This document shows positions 1-11,390 of a DNA stretch of 64,000 nt, one piece after another. The notes below the pieces were generated by a model. The model searched no databases. It was given only the letters and a program-made list of their open reading frames with translations, and was not told where the DNA came from. Location of the stretch: the NCBI GenBank assembly GCA_949152475.1, contig OX424561.1:4650001-4714000 (forward strand), given 5' to 3'. Positions within the stretch are counted from its first letter, which is position 1; every line of letters starts with the position of its first letter. The stretch comes from Terebella lapidaria. Lineage: Eukaryota; Annelida; Polychaeta; Terebellida; Terebellidae. A program made the position numbers and the translations under genes.

Positions 1-1344
1 AGTTGTGTAGGTTAGGGGGGTGGGGGTGGCGGGTTTACCCCCCGTTGTAGCCTACGATCCATTTGCACTAAATTTTAGCGTTATGGTTCATACATATACT
101 TTTGATTGTGACAACATAGTTGTAAACAGCTCATATGATTTATTCTTCAGTTTGATTTTCATTGCAATGTCGCTTTTGGATTGTTATAACTGTATTGTGC
201 ACCGTATTGAATGACGTCATCCTTATGTGCGAATATATTTTGTACAAGAACCAATCATATCGTGTCATCGCGCCACGCCCCTAGCAACCACGTGCGCGTG
301 CGTGACTTGGGCTTCGCGCTGGTATTTATTTTGGTTTGACAGGTATGCACCTGTGATCCACTGATTTCTTACGATAGGGGCCTACCGTATAAATTTAAAG
401 GTAAGTGGATACATTTCGCCTACTCTACAGTAGTCTAGATGGTAATCCATGTTCTGGCTGTGTACAGTAGGCCTAAATGAAATATCATTTGAAATAGAAG
501 CACTTGCCCAAACTCTCACTGTCAATGGGCTCTGTAAGTCTCGTTCGTCTTATGTCGTCAAATAATGTAATTGGGTACGTACTCCAGTACTTCCGGGTCC
601 AAACAATGCCGCGTGGTCATTTTTGCCGGATTTCCATGGGTTCAGAAGCACCGCAGAAAAAGATGATTTGGAATAGAATAGTAAACCTTTTTTATATTCC
701 ACAAGATGGCTCTCCGTTACTTATCTGTGTTGAATATAGCACGATAGATATGATTTGAATGACTCAAATTGCCTCTTATTTACATAGTGTTTTATAGTGT
801 GATTTTCGCAACTTAAATTACTGATGATTATTGTTAATGTTATGACATAAATGGTGCCAAAAGTACACGACAACACATGCGACCCACGGAACTGTTGATG
901 AGTAGTATACTACTACAATTTGTCACAATTAATCTTTTTTTCTATATAAAAGAAACTGTGTCTAAAATATACAAACAGAGCATATTCACGCTCTGCAATG
1001 AGCAGGAAATATTCGACGAAACTTTAAATAGACCAGTTCATACCAACTAGTATCTGTTGAAATTTGTGAAGTGGGTTTTTTGTTTATTTCCGATAAATTG
1101 CTTTAATATAGTGTAAAACCGCGTGTATCCAACTTACATGATGGGGCCGAGAATTTGGCGGGAAATTCGAATGGTCCCAAAATTACGAAATAACGCAAAT
1201 AGGTTATTTTATGTTGTCCATTCGTCCGTCCACGGTCAACATTTTTATCTTTGAAGTTTACGGTCAGATTCTTCCGAAATTTTTTACAAAAATGAAAATA
1301 TTTCAAGATGCAGGTATTTCAGTTTTTTTAACAAAAAAAATTTT
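1..1344. other. No gene recognised
   Basis: AT-rich sequence with a few G runs at the left edge. No long frame with protein-like composition, no paired terminal repeats and no tandem repeat were seen. Short open frames here have no recognisable motif. Confidence 0.5.
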
Positions 1345-1455
1345 CAACACCGTAATGGCTCGATTAAGCATCGAAGCATCTATTTGTCAATGAATTTTTA
1401 AACCCGACACTCTTTTAACACAGGCACTTATTCTAGGGAGGTGCTTATTTGACAA
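1345..1455. mobile_element. Degenerate GCTTATT-type DNA transposon end
   Basis: Words of the type CACTTATT and GTGCTTATTTGAC alternate with CCGTAATGG. The same style of sequence (CCGTAATGGCCC, GGCGCTTAAT) recurs at about 4,190-4,295. I associate this pattern with decayed DNA transposon termini in marine invertebrates from general memory; no boundaries or target duplication can be given. Confidence 0.3.
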
Positions 1456-1810
1456 CAACTTTTCCAGGTTGAAACTACGATCTATATGTTGCCGGTCAAT
1501 GCCAATGTCCAGGCCTGTAATCGGTGTTAATAGTGACCACATTCAATATCAAACTAATCAGTTGATTGCCAATGAAGAGATGTGATGTGTTATCTTTGCT
1601 GTCAGTTTTTATGGTCTCTCATAACTCTATTTGAGTGGCCGGTTTACATTGTCAAATGAATTTTAACATGTATATTTTAATCAATGTAAACTGGGTGAGA
1701 CCCAAATAAATAAACAATACAAATGTGATTACAATGGACAGCCTTCGGCCGAATGAGGCTTAAAACGGGAATTTTTTTTGAAGTAATAAATACGAACCTG
1801 TGCTGTAGTA

Positions 1811-2498
1811 AGGTGGCTGATTCATGCCATAATGCGTCTTTCCTGAACAGTTTTCGTCGCGAATTTAATTGTAGTGACCAAAACGTTTTTGATGCAGCAA
1901 AAACACTCTCGCCGCGACCAAAACATTCTTGCTGCAACCAAAACATTCTTGTCGCAGCGAAAATTATTGTTGTCACAACTAAAACGTTTTGGTTGCAGCA
2001 AGAACCAATGTTGCCGCGACCAAAAGATTCTCGCTGCAGCAAAAATCGTTGTTGCCGCGACCAATACATTTCTGCTGCATGGAGAATAATTACCGCCGCT
2101 TCGATAATTGCACTTAACTGTGAATATTCAATAATTCAAATAATAAATAATTCGTTCCCTTTGAGGTGATGAAGAAAAACGTCCTAACAAGTATGGCCAT
2201 TCTTGCTGCGGCGATAATCATTTTCGCTGCAGCAAGAATGTTTTGATCGTGGCTAGAAGTATTTAAATCGCGACGAGAACAATTTCGCTGCAGCGAAAAT
2301 TATTTTGGTCGTGACGATAATGTTTTTGCTGCAGCTAAAAGTTTTCAATTCGCGGCGAGAATGTTTTCGCTGTAGCGAAAACGTTTTGGTCGTGGATTTA
2401 ATGATTTTGGTCGTGATTTAAATACTTTCAGTCGTCACAATTAAATTCGCAACGAAAACTGTTCAGAAAAAACGCGATATGGCATGAATCAGCCATCG
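1811..2498. mobile_element. Palindrome-studded foldback MITE, family A copy 1
   Basis: The left end reads GGTGGCTGATTCATGCCATA and the right end is its inverse (TATGGCATGAATCAGCCATC), flanked by TA at 1,809-1,810 and 2,499-2,500. Beyond the terminal repeat, about 60 bases of inverted similarity continue (CTGAACAGTTTTCGTCGCGA / CGCAACGAAAACTGTTCAG). The interior is a string of 20-30-bp words with self-complementary cores such as TTCGCTGCAGCGAA and CCGCGACC. TA target and CAGT-like ends in the sister copy suggest Tc1/mariner mobilisation. Apparent reading frames on both strands (rich in Cys, Asn, Gln) are produced by the repeated words. Confidence 0.75.
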
Positions 2499-2724
2499 TA
2501 CATTACGGTGTGTGTTTTATTATGATAGTGGTCATTTCATAGATCACTGAGTGCGTGGAATCTGCTGGACAAATCTGTGTACAGATATGTTGATGTGTAC
2601 ACTATTCTTGCAACCGAACTATTTTCCTGAAATTTCACATTCGAGACGCTGAATGATATTTGGTTAACCAGTAGCTGTTAATATTTCCATATTTTGTACA
2701 CTATCGATAGAGTACATTATATAA

Positions 2725-2790
2725 AACTCACCATGATATAGGACCTGTCGATTCACCAACTGATAAACATGAAGAGTACACTTGAACAAT
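2725..2790 (+). repeat. Short dispersed direct repeat (second copy 4,899-4,960)
   Basis: AACTCACCATGATRTAG followed by CTGTCGATTCACCAACTGAYAAACATGAAGAG in separate parts is found at both positions with a few changes. Nothing else is shared around it, so it is a fragment of a larger dispersed repeat or a segmental copy. Confidence 0.5.
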
Positions 2791-2992
2791 GGACAAAACC
2801 CAAGACTTACGTCATGACATGTATACCATCTTTCAGGGATAAAAAACATGGCGTACTCAGAAAGCTAAGTGAATAATCTTGGATACTTGACCCAATATAA
2901 GTAAATGTGATATTTCAAAGGCTGGTTTTCTTCTTATTGGACATAAAGCAATTGAATAAAATGCGCCCACTTGTCCATAAGTGAGTTTCTTA

Positions 2993-3694
2993 CAGTGGCT
3001 GATTCATGCCATAATGTGTTTGTCCTGAAGAGTTTTCGTCGCGACTTTAATTCTGACGACGGAAATGATTAAAATCGCGACCGAAACGTTTTCGCTGCAG
3101 CGGAAATATTCTTGCCGCGACCAAAACATTCTTGTCGCAGCGAAAATAGTTGTTGTCGCAACTAAAACATTCTCGTCGCATGCAGCGAAAACCATTGTTG
3201 CCGCGACCAAAACATTTTCGCTGCAGCGAAAATCGTTGTTGCCGCGACCAATACATTTCTGCTGCAGCGAGAATACTTACCGCCGCGGCGAAAATTGCAC
3301 TTAACTGTGAATATTCGCCGCGGCGATAATTGCAATAATAAACAATTTGTTCTCTTTGAGGTGATGAAAGAAAAGCGTTCTAACAAGTATGGCCATTCTC
3401 GCCGCGGCGATAATCATTTTCGCTGCAGCGAGAATGTTTTGGTCGCGGCTATAAGTGTTTAAATCGCGGCGAGAACAATTTCGCTGCAGCGAAAATGATT
3501 TTGGTCGCGACGATAATGTTTTTGCCACAGCTAAAAGTATTTAATTCGCGGCGAGAATGTTTTCGCTGCAGCGAAAACGTTTTGGTCGCGGATTTAATGA
3601 TTTCGGTCGCGATTTAAATAGTTTCAGTCGTCAGAATTAAATTCGCGATGAAAACTGTTCAGGGAAAACGCATTATGGCAAGAATCAGCCACCG
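2993..3694. mobile_element. Palindrome-studded foldback MITE, family A copy 2
   Basis: The element starts CAGTGGCTGATTCATGCC and ends GGCAAGAATCAGCCACCG, flanked by TA at 2,991-2,992 and 3,695-3,696. The interior resembles copy 1 but keeps more perfect TTCGCTGCAGCGAA and CCGCGGCG dyads. The CAGT terminus with TA duplication fits Tc1/mariner. It lies only 500 bases from copy 1, in the same orientation. Confidence 0.78.
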
Positions 3695-3696
3695 TA

Positions 3697-6457
3697 GTTT
3701 CTGTTATCTCTTCGCGATTTATTGACACACTAAAGACAATCCCCTTCAGTATTTTAGAGGCTACCGATCCTTTTTGTCTGGAAGTATGTTGTTCTCAGAT
3801 GACATAGGCCTACTTCTGAGTGCCATTCAGTGGAAACCTAATGCTCACCGGGACGGCGTCACTGACAACAAAAGTGTGCTCCACAATAGCCCGTGACACT
3901 CAGAACAAAATAGCAGCAATTTTTTCAGCAGTTAACAAACTGATTGAAAATATGTATTCAACAGAATAAGCAGTGCCCTTCGTGTTGTATCGGCGGATCA
4001 AACATATGATCATCTACATGGATGTGGCTGACTGCATGCGGATAGAGATATCAGCCTCTCCGTCAACATCATGTGATCTTGATAAGCAATTATGTGGATT
4101 CGCTCAACTTTGATCAGGAATCTTTATAAGTTGTACGTCACATATAGATTCATGTTTCGCTCATGGCTAAATTAGCACAAAGTTGAATACCGTAATGGCC
4201 CAAAATACCGCCCCGGCGCTTAATAGTGCTTTACATGTTTCAGCCCCGTCGCTAATACGGGACCGGCGGGTAAACGAGACCGGCGCTTAATAATACAATG
4301 AGCAAAAACGATATATTTTGAAAGCTTGTGCGCGATAACGCACCGATTTTCTTCACTGTATTTAGTGATATCCAGCGCGCGGTGCATGGCTGGACGGGGG
4401 AATGGGAGTTGAGGGCATAATGACGGGCGGTTGCATCGAGGATGGTGTTAATCCAATGACTATGAACAGCAGATACACGGTAGATAAACTTATAAATTAT
4501 GGTAAAATACACCGTGATGAAGCTTGCAAATTCGATAGAAAATCTACCGGTGCTGGTACCTGCTGATATTCTGTAAATCAGTCAGTTTTTCAGAGAGTTT
4601 GGATTTATTATGATATCGGTGTGTTACATGACCGGTTCATACACAGACCTACGTAGTGGAGATGAATACGTAAATTTTTTATCGAATGCTGCCAAAATAG
4701 ACATATTGACCAAGCTTGTAAGGTCAATATGACTTCATCTGGAGGGAAACATAATTATGACAACGATCGTATAGCTTACGATCGTGATTATGTTTTGACG
4801 GACACAAAGGTTGATATTTGTTTCAGTTTATGATTCTACTAATATATTTCCATCTTTCCCATGATTTGTTGACTGATTTGTTGAAACAATACGTTATGTA
4901 ACTCACCATGATGTAGAGCTGTCGATTCACCAACTGACAAACATGAAGAGTAGACTGGAACTGACCAGAGTAGCGAATTGTTCACAATGACTTATACACA
5001 GGACTTCGGTCAATCATATCATCCCCCATATATAAACTTTCAATGACACAAAATATGAAGTCAGCAAACAAGTTTCAGAAAAGAAATCTCAGCAAGAAAG
5101 TTTTAGCATGGCCCAGGTCCAAGTTATGGAAATATTATCGCACAATGTCATTGTCTGAAGTGTTAACAAGATAAAGGGCTCAGATAACACAGAAGCACTC
5201 CTGAAATGCTCATCAATAACAAATGTCCTGGGTATTCATACATAATTTCTTTATCTTATCCTATTTCTCTGTGCTTTCACTTTCGATATAATGCAATGTT
5301 TATTGCAATGTTGCTTTGGTGAGTGAATCTTGGTGTCAATCACAGATAACATATCAAACTCCTTGACTTCATTGTGGATTGCAATGACAGAAAAAGAAGA
5401 GGAGCGCGGTATCATAGTGTATATGACAATGATTTTGATTTCAATATAGTAGGAAAAATTAACAATCAATCCCACAGGAGACCCCAGCTGCTGGATAGGC
5501 TGCCCTACTAACGCGCTGTTCTAAAAAACCCCTACATTTCAGCATTATTAAATTCAGCATTGCTATATGAAAGAAAGACAAGTTCTCTGGGATGACCTCG
5601 TGTATTTTGCGTCACTACCTCGCAATTAAGTCTAACCCGCCATCGCCAATGCACCCAATGGAACAAAGTGAATCATTTCGGCCCTAGTGCAGACTATTCC
5701 AAATTGAGACTTGTGACAGTTTAAATCTGAACTGGAGGATTCAGCGTCGAAAACTGAACTTCTGCCCAATTCTCCAACAATGAAGACAAAATCATGAGGC
5801 AAGATAATGTGAAAGAATTTCTGAAATTGAACATTTCTGTAATGAAGTATGGCACAAGCAGAGTGCTAAGGTGGAAGTGAAACTGTATCTCGCCAAATAT
5901 TGGTCGCAGAACAAAAATGAGCTCTGGGCCATGACGATGAATATAATATATTCATCTTCATGGCCCACATCAAAACTGATAGCACTGACCTAAATTGCGG
6001 TCAAAACTGAATCTTGGCCCATTAGATATCTGAAAAAAACTTCAACAAATTTCATAGCAGACATTCTTCTTCCCGTTTGATATTTACTCAAGAAATACTG
6101 TACATTGCAATTATCATGTAAGTCTTACGTTGTATCAGAATTTCGAAGGGGAAACAACCCCATCCCTTTTTATAGTTACTCAAAACATACCTAAATGGCA
6201 TTCATCATCTAAATCATATGTCTTATTACCTTTTCACATTTGTGGTTATTGGACGAATACCGTTTTTATATTTGAGGTTGGATTTTTTGTCCGATTTGTG
6301 GGCTTTTGATTTTGCAGCTAATTGTGTGACGCCCATGCGGCACCCATCATGAACACATCTAATATGCAAGAAAACAAAACATAATATATACACCATGATT
6401 CCGTATGTTCATCTGTTTTAACTATTATGGTATGTATGTTTCGTATCTATACAAAAA
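3697..6457. other. No gene recognised; repeat scraps
   Basis: Apart from the GGCGCTTAAT scrap near 4,200-4,290 and the short repeat at 4,899-4,960, I see only AT-rich unique-looking sequence. A perfect 10-bp inverted repeat with one-base centre (GATGAATATA / TATATTCATC) sits near 5,936-5,956. Confidence 0.45.
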
Positions 6458-6500
6458 TTACCGGACAATATATATTTTAGATATTAGCCTTTTGTCCCAT

Positions 6501-7830
6501 GACCTTAAAAATAAGGTCATTGGTCAATTCAAGGTCACGAGAATATTCAGCATATCATTTCTAGTACATCCACAATTGATTCTTAAGCTGTAAAGTCGAT
6601 GATAAGCTTGAAATAAATGTCAAGGTCAAATTCAAGGTCATCAGAATATTCATTGTATATCATTTTCCATATGTCCATAATTGGTTCCCAAGCTATTAAA
6701 TCAATAGAGAAGCAAGATATTAGCCATTTTGCCTATTGACCTTGAGGATGAGGTCAAAGGACGAATTCAACGTCATGACAATATTCAGCATATATTATTT
6801 TCTATTAGTTCACAATTGATTCCTAAGCTGTAAAGTCGATAATAAGTGAGATATTAGTCATTTTGTCCCGAGACCTTGAAATTTAGGTCAAAGGTCAAAT
6901 CCAAGATCACGAGAATATTCTGCAATCTGTATATAACCTGTATATCATTTCCTGTATGTTCACAGTTGATTCCTAAGATGTAAAGTCGATAAGAAGTGAG
7001 ATATTAGCCACTTTTCCTGTGACCTTGAAAATGAGGTCAAAGGTCAAATTCAAGGTCATCAGAATATTCAGCATATATCATTTCCTATATGTCCACAATT
7101 GAATCCTAAGCTGTAAAGTCAATAATAAGCGAGATATTAGCCATTTTGTGATCTGACCTTGAAACTGAGGTCAGAGGTCAAATTCAAGGTCACGAGAATA
7201 TTCAGCATAATCATTTCCTACATGTCCACAATTGATCCCTAAGCTGTAAAATCGATAATAAGTGAGATATTAGCCATTTTGTCCTATGACCTTGAAAATG
7301 AGGTCAAAGGTCAAATTCAAGGTTTTCAGAATATTCGGCATATATCATTTCCTATATGTCCACAAATGATTCCTAAGCTGTAAAGTCGATAATAAGCGAG
7401 ATATTAGACATTTTGTGCTCTGACCTTGAAACCGAGGTCAGAGGTCAAATTCAAGGTCACGAGAATATTCAGCATATATCATTTCCTTTATGTCCACAAT
7501 TGATCCCTAAGCTGTATAATCGATAATAAGTGAGATATTAGCCATTTTGTCCCGTGACCTTGAAAATGAGGTCAAAGGTCAAATTCAAAGTTATCAGAAT
7601 ATTCGGCATATATCATTTCCTTTATGTCCACAATTGATTCCTAAGCTGTAAAGTCGAAAATAAGCGAGATATTAGCCATTTTGTGCTTTGACCTTGAAAA
7701 CGAGGTCAGAGGTCAAATTCAAGGTCATCAGAATATTCAGCATATATCATTTCCTATATGTCTACAATTGATTCCTAAATACTCATCTCAATATTAAGTG
7801 AGATATTAGGCAAAATGTGTCTTTTTTGTG
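6501..7830. repeat. 134-bp satellite array, copy 1
   Basis: Unit starts (GACCTTGAAA) fall at 7,021, 7,155, 7,288, 7,422, 7,556 and 7,690, a spacing of 133-134. Each unit contains TGACCTTGA, AGGTCAAAGGTCA or AGGTCAGAGGTCA, and TCAAGGTCA, followed by ATATCATTTCCTATATGTCC and CGATAATAAGYGAGATATTAG. Two unit types alternate from 7,021 to 7,690. Confidence 0.9.
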
Positions 7831-7998
7831 TCTTGTTTCTATTGCAAAATATTGTATTTTAAGTTTGTTATTGGAATCATCAAAATTTGGCTGTATTGGT
7901 GGTAATAGATTGATCCTTACTCCCATTATAAAGCATAGGAGAAATTAATATGGGGAAGTCCCATTTGGGCCGAGTCTGGGCCCAAAATGGCCCACTTC

Positions 7999-8705
7999 CA
8001 CTGTGGTGAGACTGGATGCACTAACGATCGTTAGTGCATCCCGCAATGGCGAACCCACTCGCGGTTCGTTTGAATTCTCTTCATTTTCCCGATAATTACG
8101 ATTGTGATCGATACACACATACATCTGCTGATTCTTATGCGCACGAAACAACCGTTCGTTGCAAATACATGGCGATTTATGTTGGTTTGAGCATGAACAA
8201 CTCGTCTGAAAAAAAGCCGAAAGATTCCCTAACGATCTTTTCTTTATTAATTCAAATTTACGTTATTTAAATGTTGAACGTGAAATAAGGTACTAATTGA
8301 CATGTATTGATGTGTACAGATGATCTTCTAGTACAGATTTCCTATTTTTAATGTGACATTCGCTAATTTATGTCGCATAAATCAACGAATTCACAATGGT
8401 GTATGATATTGACCTATTACAATATACACGTATTAGGCCTATATCGTTAGGGAATCTCACTTTTGTCGTTGGTGAATCTTATCGCTAATTCTTTTCCTCA
8501 ACATATCTAAACAAAAAAGCGTGATCTGCTTGAAATAACTACGCATGTCTTTGACCAAAACACTGAGCTACCTTCAGAGTATCCATTTATCACAAATGGA
8601 CCTATCATTTGATAAAATACGGTTAAAAACCAAGTTGACCGTGTTTACTATCCGCCATTGCGGGATGCACTAACGATCGTTAGTGCATCCAGTATCACCA
8701 CAGTG
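7999..8705. mobile_element. Non-autonomous DNA transposon with Transib/RAG-like ends
   Basis: Terminal inverted repeats of 53 bp (7,999-8,051 and 8,653-8,705) match at 52 positions and begin CACTGTGGTGA. The target duplication ACTTC is at 7,994-7,998 and 8,706-8,710. The second copy of the host element shows the uninterrupted site CCCACTTCGAGCG at about 9,980, which fixes both boundaries. CACTGTG fits CACWRTG, the known start of Transib ends and close to the RAG heptamer CACAGTG; a 5-bp duplication is also the Transib/RAG value. Each end contains a perfect 28-bp palindrome (half-site GGATGCACTAACGA) at 8,014-8,041 and 8,663-8,690. The interior has no recognisable transposase. Confidence 0.85.
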
Positions 8706-8806
8706 ACTTCGAGCGATTCAAGGGTAACGAAACTTATACACGTCGCAGGGGTATATAAGGGAAGTGTTATGCATCAATAAAAAAAATTAGGCCAAGGGCC
8801 AAAGAT

Positions 8807-10070
8807 AGGTTACCGGACAATGTTTAATATTTTAGATGTTAGCCAGGTCACTGGTTGAATTCAAGGTCAAGAGAATATTCAGCATATATAACATTAAGCA
8901 TATATGATGTCCACAGTTGATTGCTAAGCTGTAAATTAAAAAATCAGCGAGATATTAGCAATTTTGTGCTGTGGCCTTGAAAATGAAGGGGCAAAGGTCA
9001 AATTCATGGTCATCAAAATATTCAGTGTATATCATTTTCTATATCATGTCCACAATTGATTCCCAAGCCATACAGTCGATAGAGGAGCAAGATATGAGCC
9101 AGTTTGTCCTTGGACCTTGAAAATGAGGTCAGAGGTCAAATTCAAGGTCACGAGAATATTCAGCATATATCATTTCCTACATGTCCAGAATTGATTCCTA
9201 AGCTGTAAAATCGATAATAAGTGAGATATTAGCCATTTTGTCCTGTGACCTTGAAAATGAGGTCAAAGGTCAAATTCAAGCTGATGACAATAATCTGCAT
9301 ATATCATTTCCTATATGTTCATAACTGATTCCTAAGCTGTAAAGTCGATAACAAGTGAGATATTAGCCATTTTGTCCTATGACCTTGAAAATGGGGTCAA
9401 AGGTCAAAGTCAACGTCATCAGAATATTCAGCATATATCATTTCCTATATCTCCACAATTGATTTCTAAGCTGTAGAGTCGATAATAAGTGAGATATTAG
9501 CCATTTTGTCCTGTGTCCTTGAAAATGAGGTCAAAGGTCAAATTCAAGGTCATGACAATAATCTGCATGTCATTTCCTATATGTTCATAACTGATTCCTA
9601 AGCTGTAAAGTCGATAACAAGCGAGATATTAGCCATTTTGTCCTATGACCTTGAAAATGGGGTCAAAGGTCAAATTCAGGGTCATCAGAATATTCAGCAT
9701 GTATCATTTCCTATATGTCCACAATTGATTCCTAAGCTGTAGAGTCGATAATAAGCGAGATATCAGCCATTTTGTGCTCTGACCTTGAAATTGAGGTCAG
9801 AGGTCAAATTCAAGGTCACGAGAATATTCAGCATATATCATTTCCTATATGTCCACAATTGATTCCTAGTCTCTAATTTCAATATTAAGTGAAATATTAG
9901 GCATAATGTGTCCCATTATAAAGCATAGGAGAATTTAACATGGGAAAGTCCCATTTGGGCCGAGTTTGGGCCAAAATGGCCCACTTCGAGCGATTCAAGC
10001 GCAACGAAATTTAAAGACATCATAGGAGTACATATGAGGAGTGTTATGTATCAAAAAGAAAAAAAGTTAC
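8807..10070. mobile_element. Satellite-bearing element copy 2
   Basis: Starts AGGTTACCGGACAATGTTTA, carries seven to eight 134-bp units to about 9,900, then the same 3' module as copy 1 (CCCATTTGGGCCGAG, GGCCCACTTCGAGCGATTCA) without the inserted transposon. The short start AGGTTACCGGAC is the inverse of GTCCGGTAACCT that closes the following repeats at about 10,336 and 10,553, so the whole 8,807-10,556 stretch may be one element. Confidence 0.6.
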
Positions 10071-10074
10071 TGAA

Positions 10075-10558
10075 CAGATTTTGAGAAAATGGCCACCAAA
10101 GTCCAAAATCAGGCATTTTTCGTTGAAAACGGCCGCCATTTTGAAAAAAATGCGAAAATAAAAAAACTAAAAAATACGTCCTTCTTGAATTTTTGTGCAA
10201 AATTTCAGAAGAATTCGCCCGTAAACAAAAAAGATAATAATGTGGACGCCGACGACGACGCCGACGACGACGACGACGACGGACGACGACGGACGACGGA
10301 CGCAACGCCATGCCAATAGGTTATCGGACCATAGGTCCGGTAACCTAAAAAAACGTTGCTGAACAGATTTTGAGAAAACGACCGTTAAAGTCCAAAATTG
10401 GCCACTTTTCGTCAAAAATGGCTGCCAATTTGAAAAAAAATCTAACAATAAAAAAATAAAAAATACCTCCCTCTCGGACGACGACGACAACGGACGACGA
10501 CGGACGACGGACGCAACGCCACGGCAATAGCTTATCAGACCAAAGGTCCGGTAACCTA
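10075..10558. repeat. Two tandem (GAC)n-hairpin repeat units
   Basis: Two related units, about 10,060-10,345 and 10,346-10,558, each read GAACAGATTTTGAGAAAA, then AAA-rich sequence, then GAC/GACGG triplet runs, GACGCAACGCCA, and a terminal stem AGGTTATCGGACC / GGTCCGGTAACCT followed by AAAA. This composition is familiar from marine invertebrate repeats. Apparent Arg- or Asp-rich frames come from the triplet run. Confidence 0.7.
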
Positions 10559-10707
10559 AAAATAATTCCATCAAACCCGAATGGAAAGAATCCGAATGGA
10601 AAGAAAAGTACTTTTTCCAATTTGTGTCTGTAAATACAATTAACTTCGTATATTAAAGCAACGTAATTTATAGGCACGTTTTCTATAAAGGGCCTTAGAA
10701 ATGACCA

Positions 10708-11390
10708 TAGGGGGGATGGAATGTTACTGCTTGTCACCCATGCTGGGGTCAAAGTAGGGCCCTTATTTGTCAAAGTAGGGCCCTGATTTGTTCATATAAT
10801 TCTAACAATTTTATATACGGACGAAGCTGCAGTTATTTTTCTGTTTTCGAAATTTACTAGAAAGACCGTTGAGTGGTGAATAATGTAGCTAGAGTTATCA
10901 TTTTGGTGTCAAAATGTCTCGAATTACATGGCAAATCAAGAAAAATACCAACTTCAGCAGTTCATGGTGTAAGTTTTGTATTATATCGTGAAAACACATA
11001 ATAATGGGTCCGAAATTGCCTTCGATTTCACAATCTGAGACCTGCAAAAGTGGGTGTTCTAGCACACATATCTATTTTATCCTTCAAAAAACTTCACTGA
11101 AATTACCCCAGATGATATACCATACTGCCAAAATAAATCATTCGAAGGTCTTAACCAAGTTTACTGCTAGTAATCAAATGAACCTAACAATACCCCCTAA
11201 TGAACTCCGTGGTCGCATGATTTTCTCATATTTGACGAAGCCAGTTATACTCTCACAAATATCTTTGCTGGAATAATTATTTTGACGTCAAATGATACGA
11301 ATCATCATTCCAAACATACAATACAATAATCAGGTCGAGATATAATTTTTCCTCATCAAAACATGAAAAAAAAATTGACCATAGTGATTA
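10708..11390. repeat. Left terminal inverted repeat of the 4.6-kb element
   Basis: Inverse of 14,610-15,309. It contains a short duplication of GTCAAAGTAGGGCCCT at about 10,748-10,785 that the right arm lacks. Confidence 0.8.

Larger units (their letters stand above)
6458..8790. mobile_element. Satellite-bearing element copy 1 (134-bp array plus 3' module)
   Basis: The copy opens with TTACCGGACAATATATATTT, carries about ten 134-bp units (two of them shortened) to about 7,830, then a unique 3' module (AAAGCATAGGAGAA..., CCCATTTGGGCCGAG, GCGATTCAAG) that ends in an A-rich stretch. A second copy follows directly with the same order of parts. The layout (short 5' part, central tandem repeats, 3' part) resembles pearl/Helentron-like non-autonomous elements of bivalves, though that link is inference. 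A 707-bp transposon interrupts the 3' module at 7,999. Confidence 0.6.

Noticed and set aside
1677..3528. Cys/Asn/Gln-rich open frames on both strands
   Set aside because: They arise from repeated palindromic words inside family A foldbacks, with mutually overlapping frames.
10051..10574. Arg-rich and Asp-rich frames
   Set aside because: They come from GAC/CGG triplet runs in a dispersed repeat.
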